Of a stretch of DNA of 10,674 nt, positions 6,098-10,674 are shown piece by piece; within the stretch, counting starts at the first letter, position 1, and every line of letters begins with the position of its first letter. The notes beneath the pieces were generated by a model. That model saw only the letters and a list, made by a program, of their open reading frames with translations. It did no database searches and was not told the origin of the DNA. Made by a program: the position numbers and the translations under genes. Source of the stretch: an uncultured Eggerthellaceae bacterium. Its GTDB lineage: Bacteria > Actinomycetota > Coriobacteriia > Coriobacteriales > Eggerthellaceae. The stretch lies in the NCBI GenBank assembly GCA_934631995.1, contig CAKTYF010000066.1:1-10674 (forward strand), read 5' to 3'.

Positions 6098-8023
6098 TTA
6101 GAAGCCCAAAGGGCTCAGGACGGACATTACAAAACAAGCAATAATAAGCACCGTGCAGAAAATAGTGGAGAAGCCGTTGAGCTTTGCTTCGCCAAACCAA
6201 TCCGCCAGATACCAGTTACGCGCCGTTGCTGCGGATACGCCCGACAAAGCGTTCGTGAACTCGCGCTTTTCGTTATCCACGCTGATGCCGGCAAGATAAA
6301 CATCAACTTTACGCGCCTTGGATCGACCAGGACCGGCAATAAGAACGATGAATACCAGTACGGTAAGAATAGCAGCAATCACCATGTTGTCATCGGTCAG
6401 AGCCTGCGAGGCAATCACGGACACAATGCCCGCGCTTGCAATGTACGGCTCAATGATGTACTCGGAGATAACCGGCATCAAAACACAGCAGATGAAGATG
6501 AGCGTTGTCATCAGCAGCAGCGCGATCCATTCGGACTTATGCACCGTTTTCTCCACGTTTTCCGTGGACTGAGCGATACCAGCCAGCTTGCCAATCCACT
6601 TTGCCCAAAACATAAACGTGGCAGCAGAACCAAATGCAAGAATCAGCAGCAAAACGATATTTTTCGTTTCCGCGAAGGACACCAAAGCGCCCCACTTTGC
6701 CATAAGCATACCCAAAGGAGCAATGAACATGCACATAATGCCAATCATCATCAAGCGAGCAAGGTGCGGCATGCGCTCGAACAGCAAGTCCATGGACTCA
6801 ATGTCACGGCTGCCAATGTGGTGCTCTGCAGTACCCACGCATAGGAACAGCAGGGATTTTGCAGCAGCATGGAACAAAATCAGGAACGTGGCGGCCCAAA
6901 TTGCCTCAGCGGTGCCAACGCCCGCGCAAGCAGTGATCAGACCCAGGTTTGCGATGGTGGAATACGCCAGAACGCGCTTAGCATTGCTCTGGGAAATTGC
7001 CATAAGCGAGCAGAACAGGAACGTGAAGCCGCCCACCAGGATAACCATGGTGGAAGCAGAAAGGCATACCGCGAAAATCGGTGCCAGCTTGACCAGCAAG
7101 AACACGCCCGCCTTAACCATGGTGGAAGAGTGAAGCAGCGCGCTGGTGGGAGTGGGTGCAACCATAGCGCCCAAAAGCCAGGTGTGGAACGGCATCTGAG
7201 CTGCCTTCGTCAGACCAGCGAACGCCAGGCAAATTGCAGGAATCGCCACCAAATTGGGGTTCGCAACGCCAAATGCCAAGAACGCATCGAAGGACAGCGT
7301 GTTGAAATTCACCACCGTGAAGTACATACCAACCAAGAACGCTATGCCACCCAGCAAGTTCATGATAATCTGGCGGAACGAGTTGCGGATTGCCTCTTCG
7401 GTCTTGGTGAAACCGATAAGCAGGAAGGAGCAAACCGTGGTTACTTCCCAACCGGTGAACATCCACAGCATATTGTTGGAGCATACGATAAGGAACATCG
7501 CCGAAAGGAAGATGAACATCAGCGCGAAGAAGTACGGACGGCGGTCCTTCGCTCCCTCGGGCTCGTGATGCTGGAAGTCTTCCATGTAACCCAAGGCGTA
7601 TACGCAGATGCCAGAGCCAATGATGCCAATGATCAGCGCCATAAGGATAATCAGAGGATCAACAACAAGACCTGCGGTTACCTGGATTCCATGAGCCATG
7701 CCCAGTTCAAAAGCAAGCGCGCCGACAACTTGGATCAATGCCAAGACGCCAGCGAGAATGTTTTTGTACTTAATCGCAAAGCCGAGAATGATAATGGCGA
7801 TAATAACGCCAATGCCCGTGCAAATCGTATCCACAACAGCCGAGCTGTATGTGATTAACTGATGCGAAGAGCCCAGGTTGAGCGCCGCGAATGCGATGGA
7901 TGCAACAGCGATTGCCGCAGCTGAAACATACACGATTCCTTTGCGGGCGCCGTTTCCCTTAACTACGGCAAGCAAAGCCGCCGCAACCAAAGGGAACAGT
8001 ACGAGAAAGCCAATGAGTGTCAC
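6098..8023 (-). CDS. echA: Ech hydrogenase ion-translocating membrane subunit EchA (NuoL/Mrp-antiporter-like)
   Basis: This 641-residue protein, mostly transmembrane helices, belongs to the NuoL/M/N-MrpA/D family. The key family features are present: a membrane glutamate in MFTGWEVTTVCS (about E193), a lysine in GLTKAAQMPFHTW (about K273), and the helix HSSTMVKAG (about 298-306) with its His and Lys. These form the half-channels for proton or sodium movement. The ion used cannot be told from sequence. The length of about 640 fits EchA rather than shorter NuoM/N proteins. The start is taken as GTG at 8023, because GGAGAAGGAG lies seven bases upstream. A GTG at 8065 would add 14 basic residues (MQKHIVFVGRRRIA) and lacks a ribosome-binding site. 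The stop is TAA. It is the first gene of the operon, so the regulatory region at 8024-8458 should control the whole complex. Confidence 0.93.
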   Translation of the reverse strand: MTLIGFLVLFPLVAAALLAVVKGNGARKGIVYVSAAAIAVASIAFAALNLGSSHQLITYSSAVVDTICTGIGVIIAIIILGFAIKYKNILAGVLALIQVVGALAFELGMAHGIQVTAGLVVDPLIILMALIIGIIGSGICVYALGYMEDFQHHEPEGAKDRRPYFFALMFIFLSAMFLIVCSNNMLWMFTGWEVTTVCSFLLIGFTKTEEAIRNSFRQIIMNLLGGIAFLVGMYFTVVNFNTLSFDAFLAFGVANPNLVAIPAICLAFAGLTKAAQMPFHTWLLGAMVAPTPTSALLHSSTMVKAGVFLLVKLAPIFAVCLSASTMVILVGGFTFLFCSLMAISQSNAKRVLAYSTIANLGLITACAGVGTAEAIWAATFLILFHAAAKSLLFLCVGTAEHHIGSRDIESMDLLFERMPHLARLMMIGIMCMFIAPLGMLMAKWGALVSFAETKNIVLLLILAFGSAATFMFWAKWIGKLAGIAQSTENVEKTVHKSEWIALLLMTTLIFICCVLMPVISEYIIEPYIASAGIVSVIASQALTDDNMVIAAILTVLVFIVLIAGPGRSKARKVDVYLAGISVDNEKREFTNALSGVSAATARNWYLADWFGEAKLNGFSTIFCTVLIIACFVMSVLSPLGF

Positions 8024-8030
8024 AGCGATT

Positions 8031-8040
8031 CTCCTTCTCC
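8031..8040 (-). promoter_or_regulatory. Ribosome-binding site that fixes the echA GTG start
   Basis: The minus strand reads GGAGAAGGAG, seven bases before GTG at 8023. It lies inside the longer frame that begins at 8065, and so argues for the shorter protein. Confidence 0.8.
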
Positions 8041-8083
8041 CAACGAATACGATGTGCTTTTGCACGCGCTCAGCTTACCAAAG

Positions 8084-8113
8084 TTACCGATATGTTACGG
8101 GGCATATCGGTAA
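8084..8113. promoter_or_regulatory. Perfect 11-bp inverted repeat upstream of echA (candidate operator)
   Basis: TTACCGATATG (8084-8094) and CATATCGGTAA (8103-8113) are exact reverse complements around an 8-base spacer. The centre is about 75 bases upstream of the echA start, and 16-19-base spacing between half-site centres suits a dimeric DNA-binding protein. A further TTACC begins at 8076 and TTACGG at 8095, so the motif core recurs nearby. It could also form a hairpin in the echA leader, but no T-run follows on the minus strand (the next bases are CTTTGGTAAG). No known regulator site was recognised. Confidence 0.6.
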
Positions 8114-8148
8114 AGAATAGACAACCGAAGGGTAAAAGGAATGCAATT

Positions 8149-8316
8149 ATGGTCAAAATAAGCCAATTGCGGCAGATTTCGTACCGTTTAGGGATGCGAC
8201 TTCGAAAACCCACAAAGAAGTCACAGCTTCAACAAAGAACGACCACAAACATAATTCAGAGGCCTGCAGCGGAACCAACGGGCCTTAGCGCTTCCCGCTT
8301 TACGACTTCTTTTTAA
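8149..8316 (+). CDS. Possible small basic protein, 55 residues (weak)
   Basis: An ATG at 8149 follows AAAAGGA by eight bases and opens 55 codons ending at TAA. The product begins MVKISQLRQISYRLGMRLRK and is rich in Arg, Lys, Thr and Gln, with no membrane segment or recognised motif. It lies wholly inside the regulatory gap. Only the ribosome-binding-like site supports it. The composition could equally come from non-coding sequence, so this is more likely chance than a gene. Confidence 0.15.
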   Translation: MVKISQLRQISYRLGMRLRKPTKKSQLQQRTTTNIIQRPAAEPTGLSASRFTTSF

Positions 8317-8373
8317 TCTTGCGCCTGCGTTGGGCAAACTTAAGCACACTCATACACATTTCGTGTCACATCA

Positions 8374-8386
8374 ATGGGACACCCAT
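8374..8386. promoter_or_regulatory. Small palindrome ahead of the WYL regulator promoter
   Basis: ATGGG-ACA-CCCAT is a 5-bp inverted repeat with a 3-base centre, 13 bases before the proposed -35. It is also flanked by GTGTC (8363-8367), which pairs with GACAC (8378-8382). The 11-base string ATGGGACACCC recurs at 10066-10076, upstream of the 146-residue gene. It is a possible operator, for example for autoregulation by the WYL protein. No direct evidence of function. Confidence 0.3.
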
Positions 8387-8399
8387 CAGGTAAAAAAGC

Positions 8400-8428
8400 T
8401 TTTCAAGCGAGTCTTTAAGAAGTAGAAT
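8400..8428 (+). promoter_or_regulatory. Likely sigma-70-type promoter of the WYL regulator gene
   Basis: TTTTCA (8400-8405) and TAGAAT (8423-8428) are separated by 17 bases. The -10 matches the consensus at five of six positions and the -35 at four. The start codon lies 30 bases downstream, after AAGGAGG (8448-8454). Confidence 0.5.
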
Positions 8429-8458
8429 ATATCATATGCTGCGAAAGAAGGAGGCATA

Positions 8459-9439
8459 ATGTCCGGTATGGCAAACGGAAAGCTGCGCATTCTTTATGTC
8501 ATGCGCATGCTGCAAGAAGAAACCGATTCCGAAAAAGGACTGTCCATGACAGCCATTATCCAACGTCTTGCCGACTTTGGACTAACGGTCGATCGCAAAA
8601 CCATTTATACCGATCTTGATACACTACGCGATTTCGGAATTAAAATCGACACTGCGCAGCGCAATCCTGTTGAATATTACATCGAAAATCGCGACTTTGA
8701 CCTGGATGAACTCATGCTTATGGTCGATGCCATACAAAGCTGCCGTTTCATCACGCAATCGCAATGCGAACGCATCTCACGCAACATCCGCTTGCTTGCA
8801 ACCGACTACCAGCGGGAAAAGCTGGCGCGCCGCATCCATGTGGACGGTCGCGTAAAAGGCCGGGGCGATAAAACGTTCGAAAGCATTGATGCCATCCATG
8901 AAGCAATGCGCCTGAAGCGCAAAATCCGCTTCACATACTGGAAGATTGGCCCCGATGGCGAGATGCACATTCAGCACGATGGAAAACCCTATGAAGTAAC
9001 GCCTGTTCGCGTATCGTACAGCAACGACTTCTACTATCTTACTGCCTGGAGCGATTCTCACCAAGGCATGACAGAGTATCGCATTGACCGCATGCGCAAC
9101 GTTGCGCCTTCAGAAGAAAAAGCCACGCACAACGCTGAAATCAGCAACCATGAATTCAAAGTGCGCGATTCCCAGTATTTCGGCCGGTTTGATGGCGAAC
9201 TCGCAAAAGTCACGTTCGCCGTTGACCAGGACATGCTTGGCGCTGTCTATGATCGCTTCGGGAAAGACGCTGAAATCGAAGAGGACGAGAACGGCAACTG
9301 CATTGCGCGCGCATACGTGCGCGTGAGTCCCCAGTTTTTCGGATGGGTTGCCGGTCTAGATGGTAAGGTCCGCATCGATAAGCCAACGAAGCTTAACGAA
9401 GAATACCACGATTACCTGCGCAAACTCATTGCCGATTAA
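8459..9439 (+). CDS. WYL-domain transcriptional regulator (HTH-WYL-WCX)
   Basis: This 326-residue protein has the standard three-part plan. Residues about 8-65 form a winged helix-turn-helix (LSMTAIIQRLADF, then DRKTIYTDLDTLRDFG). Residues about 140-215 form the WYL domain, with FYYLTAW (191-197) in place of the name motif and YRIDRM (207-212). Residues about 239-323 form the C-terminal WCX domain (VTFAVDQDML through PQFFGWVAGL). WYL domains are thought to sense ligands, sometimes nucleic acids or nucleotides, and the regulators act as activators or repressors. The ligand here is unknown. The ATG at 8459 follows AAGGAGG by four bases. A second Met (8468) is too far from it. The gene is divergent from echA, which makes the ech operon or its own gene the natural candidate target. 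That is inference from position alone. It ends at its own strong terminator. Confidence 0.9.
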   Translation: MSGMANGKLRILYVMRMLQEETDSEKGLSMTAIIQRLADFGLTVDRKTIYTDLDTLRDFGIKIDTAQRNPVEYYIENRDFDLDELMLMVDAIQSCRFITQSQCERISRNIRLLATDYQREKLARRIHVDGRVKGRGDKTFESIDAIHEAMRLKRKIRFTYWKIGPDGEMHIQHDGKPYEVTPVRVSYSNDFYYLTAWSDSHQGMTEYRIDRMRNVAPSEEKATHNAEISNHEFKVRDSQYFGRFDGELAKVTFAVDQDMLGAVYDRFGKDAEIEEDENGNCIARAYVRVSPQFFGWVAGLDGKVRIDKPTKLNEEYHDYLRKLIAD

Positions 9440-9457
9440 GCTAATGCAGGCTTTCAC

Positions 9458-9503
9458 ACGAAGGGCGTGTCTCCAAGCAAGAGGCACGCCCTTCGTTTTT
9501 TTT
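9458..9503 (+). terminator. Strong rho-independent terminator after the WYL regulator
   Basis: CGAAGGGCGTG (9459-9469) pairs perfectly with CACGCCCTTCG (9485-9495) and is followed by eight T (9496-9503). It starts 19 bases after the regulator stop. On the opposite strand no T-run follows the stem, so it acts in the plus direction only and would not stop the minus-strand gene to the right. Confidence 0.93.
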
Positions 9504-9545
9504 AAGCCGCAGAAAATACAACGAACTCTTGAACTACAAGAAACT

Positions 9546-9986
9546 TCAGAACGACAGCCTTTCAGCCCGTACGCCACTTGCCACCCTTACCCACTGCCAG
9601 CATTTCTCGTTGCATTCATCGCGGTCGCGCGACACATTGATGCGTTTATGCTGATCAAGAGCCCCACGCCAAACGCAAATGCCTTCTGCAGCACGACGAA
9701 CCACTAAATCGAACGTTTCAAAGCGATATAAGATCAAATCGATATCGACCCATGCATCCTGGCAGCAATCCCAGACACGCCAGCTCTCGATATAGTCTTC
9801 GCTTGAAAGCAGGGTATCCAAATCTGCTTCGATGCCTGCAGCACATTCTGCGGGTTCAAAGACAGTGAAGCTCTCGCTTAGTATAAGTCTACCGTCACAG
9901 GAGAATACGGGACCGGCATTGCAAACCCGGGGCACGGAACCACTCTTGCTCGTGGACCCATACAGCATATTTGCATACTCGGTCAT
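9546..9986 (-). CDS. Hypothetical Cys-rich protein, 146 residues
   Basis: I do not recognise this protein. It is soluble-looking, with no signal peptide or membrane segment. It has eight cysteines (22, 30, 48, 74, 75, 104, 125, 129), including a CC pair and a C-x3-C near the end, and several Trp. The central part is acidic (GIEADLDTLLSSEDYIESW) and the end is Arg-rich. The start is taken as ATG at 9986, preceded by AAAGGAG about ten bases upstream. The same frame is open further upstream to 10214, but that part runs through the tRNA gene and its terminator, so the longer version is artefactual. The stop is TGA. The gene stands alone between the WYL terminator and the tRNA terminator, facing left. 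No terminator of its own was seen after it, only 42 bases before the T-run of the opposing terminator. It could be a lineage-specific gene. Confidence 0.55.
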   Translation of the reverse strand: MTEYANMLYGSTSKSGSVPRVCNAGPVFSCDGRLILSESFTVFEPAECAAGIEADLDTLLSSEDYIESWRVWDCCQDAWVDIDLILYRFETFDLVVRRAAEGICVWRGALDQHKRINVSRDRDECNEKCWQWVRVASGVRAERLSF

Positions 9987-10037
9987 TTCCCTACATCTCC
10001 TTTCACCGTGATTTCCTATTGTTGTTGCCATAATAGT

Positions 10038-10058
10038 CCATGCGGTTTCATAGCATGG
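10038..10058. promoter_or_regulatory. Inverted repeat upstream of the 146-residue gene
   Basis: CCATGC (10038-10043) and GCATGG (10053-10058) form a perfect 6-bp inverted repeat with a 9-base spacer. It lies 52 bases before the ATG at 9986. On the minus strand a TATTAT-like -10 (near 10029-10034) lies directly downstream, so the repeat would sit over the promoter spacer. It may be an operator, but the arms are short enough for chance. Confidence 0.3.
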
Positions 10059-10110
10059 GCACTCTATGGGACACCCGCGAAAATAATTTCTTTTCGCATG
10101 TTTCACAACA

Positions 10111-10143
10111 AAAGAAAAAGGCCAGAAGCCCAAGCTTCTGACC
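10111..10143 (-). terminator. Rho-independent terminator after tRNA-Pro
   Basis: On the minus strand GGTCAGAAG pairs with CTTCTGGCC (one G-T pair) around a 6-base loop, followed by TTTTTCTTT. It lies 10 bases after the 3' end of the tRNA, consistent with a single-gene tRNA transcript. Confidence 0.88.
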
Positions 10144-10153
10144 TGCAAATTCA

Positions 10154-10230
<77 letters not shown>

Positions 10231-10248
10231 TTGCAAAACAGCTTGTTT

Positions 10249-10277
10249 ATAATACGCATTGCTCCAAAATAAATCAA
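10249..10277 (-). promoter_or_regulatory. Promoter of tRNA-Pro
   Basis: On the minus strand TTGATT (10272-10277) and TATTAT (10249-10254) are separated by exactly 17 bases. The -10 is 18 bases before the mature tRNA 5' end, leaving a short leader. The region is markedly A/T-rich compared with the genes around it. Confidence 0.72.
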
Positions 10278-10362
10278 GCTTATTTTTGAAAAAGTTTGAC
10301 TTTTTATTCGTTGCACATCAAAAGACAAGCTTCACATGCACGATCGAACAACAATCTAGACG

Positions 10363-10674
10363 TTATTTCATGTTTACGCAGTGGTTGCGCTCGCCCGTTT
10401 TCAGGTACATCATAACGTCCTTAACCGCCATGATGGCGCAATTATCTTCCGATTCGGCCGTGGAAGCGCCCAGATGCGGCAGCACAATAGCGTTTTCCAT
10501 TGCCATAACAGCGGGAGTCGCAAAATCGGTCACATATTTACGCACTTTGCCGGAAGCAAGCGCCTGCGTCATGGCTTCTGCATCAACCAACGTATCACGC
10601 GAGAAGTTCAAGAAAACGCATCCGGGCTTCATTTGCTCGCACGCAGCGGCATCAATCATGCCAATGGTGCTCTC
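10363..10674 (-). CDS. serA: D-3-phosphoglycerate dehydrogenase-like protein, C-terminal 103 residues only
   Basis: This is the 3' end of a D-isomer-specific 2-hydroxyacid dehydrogenase; the N-terminal part is beyond the right edge. Visible are the end of the NAD-binding domain (MKPGCVFLNFSRDTLVD, with the substrate-binding Arg of the SRxxxVD motif), a VTDFATP loop, and PHLGASTAESEDN with the catalytic His. The wording resembles the SerA group of clostridia and coriobacteria, in which the enzyme oxidises 3-phosphoglycerate in the first step of serine synthesis. The frame ends GERNHCVNMK and TAA at 10363. This is the point where many relatives have SVNFP-type sequence and then an ACT regulatory domain, so this copy has none. 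The VTDFATP loop lacks the Glu usual at that place in E. coli SerA. Another 2-hydroxyacid substrate cannot be excluded from this fragment. No clear hairpin terminator follows; only an A/T-only AAAAAGT-CAA-ACTTTTT is seen near 10289-10305. Confidence 0.75.
   Translation of the reverse strand, partial: ESTIGMIDAAACEQMKPGCVFLNFSRDTLVDAEAMTQALASGKVRKYVTDFATPAVMAMENAIVLPHLGASTAESEDNCAIMAVKDVMMYLKTGERNHCVNMK

Larger units (their letters stand above)
8024..8458. other. Divergent intergenic region between echA and the WYL regulator
   Basis: These 435 bases separate two genes read in opposite directions and must hold promoters for both. Seen in it are the echA ribosome-binding site, the large inverted repeat (8084-8113), a weak interrupted stem between AGCGGAA (8268) and TTCCCGCT (8292-8299) with a T-rich stretch after it, and a small palindrome ATGGG-ACA-CCCAT (8374-8386). 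A likely promoter lies at 8400-8428. On the minus strand a TTGACC occurs near 8147-8152, but no convincing -10 follows at normal spacing, so the echA promoter is not called. A weak small open frame (8149-8316, plus) is listed separately. No tRNA, insertion sequence or riboswitch pattern was recognised. Confidence 0.7.

Noticed and set aside
6869..7858. Plus-strand open frame of 329 codons opposite echA
   Set aside because: It is rich in Gln, Arg, Asn and His, as expected from the complement of membrane-helix codons. The conserved antiporter-like protein is on the minus strand.
2704..8023. Complex I (NADH dehydrogenase) assignment
   Set aside because: The large subunit keeps all four nickel-binding cysteines, there are only six genes, and no NADH-binding NuoE/F/G homologue is present.
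8024..8065. Longer EchA starting at GTG 8065
   Set aside because: There is no ribosome-binding site before it, while a strong one lies directly before GTG 8023.
10289..10305. A/T-rich hairpin after the serA-like gene as a terminator
   Set aside because: The stem AAAAAGT/ACTTTTT has almost no G-C pairs, and no proper T-run beyond its own arm; too weak to call.

Overview
The window comes from a bacterial chromosome. The protein styles, the pairing of a CDP-alcohol phosphatidyltransferase with a VanW-type wall protein, the WYL regulator and the Ech gene set suggest an anaerobic actinobacterium of the class Coriobacteriia, perhaps Eggerthellaceae. That placement rests on recalled resemblance, not on a search. 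G+C looks close to balanced by eye. No insertion sequence, phage gene, CRISPR array or rRNA is visible.

Layout from left to right. A long minus-strand gene for a membrane-anchored VanW-domain protein (1-1851) runs off the left edge. Upstream of it lies pgsA-like phosphatidylglycerophosphate synthase (1945-2586, minus, GTG start). A minus-strand rho-independent terminator (2609-2635) closes a compact six-gene minus-strand operon (8023 down to 2704) in the order echA-echB-echC-echD-echE-echF. Every protein is the expected member of an Ech-type energy-converting [NiFe] hydrogenase. They are one large antiporter-like membrane subunit, one NuoH-like membrane subunit, the small [4Fe-4S] subunit, the NuoC-like subunit, the large subunit with both CxxC nickel-binding motifs, and the 2x[4Fe-4S] ferredoxin-like subunit. 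Genes are spaced by 2 to 16 bases. The complex would couple ferredoxin oxidation or reduction with H2 production or uptake and with ion movement across the membrane.

A 435-base divergent intergenic region (8024-8458) follows. It holds a perfect 11-bp inverted repeat about 60 bases before the echA start and a second small palindrome before a plausible promoter for the next gene. A plus-strand WYL-domain transcription regulator (8459-9439) is read away from the operon and ends at a strong terminator (9458-9503). Its divergent position makes it a candidate regulator of ech, which is inference only.

The right end carries an unrecognised minus-strand gene for a Cys-rich 146-residue protein (9546-9986), a terminator (10111-10143), tRNA-Pro(GGG) with an encoded CCA end (10154-10230) and a good promoter. 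It finishes with the 3' end of a D-3-phosphoglycerate dehydrogenase-like gene (10363-10674). That gene stops where many relatives continue into an ACT domain.

The most notable points are the complete Ech operon, the Ala/Lys-rich tail on EchD, the large subunit that ends exactly at its metal-binding motif, the operator-like palindrome, and the very long Ser/Ala/Arg-rich cytoplasmic tail of the VanW protein. No wholly new system was found; these are unusual elaborations of known families.
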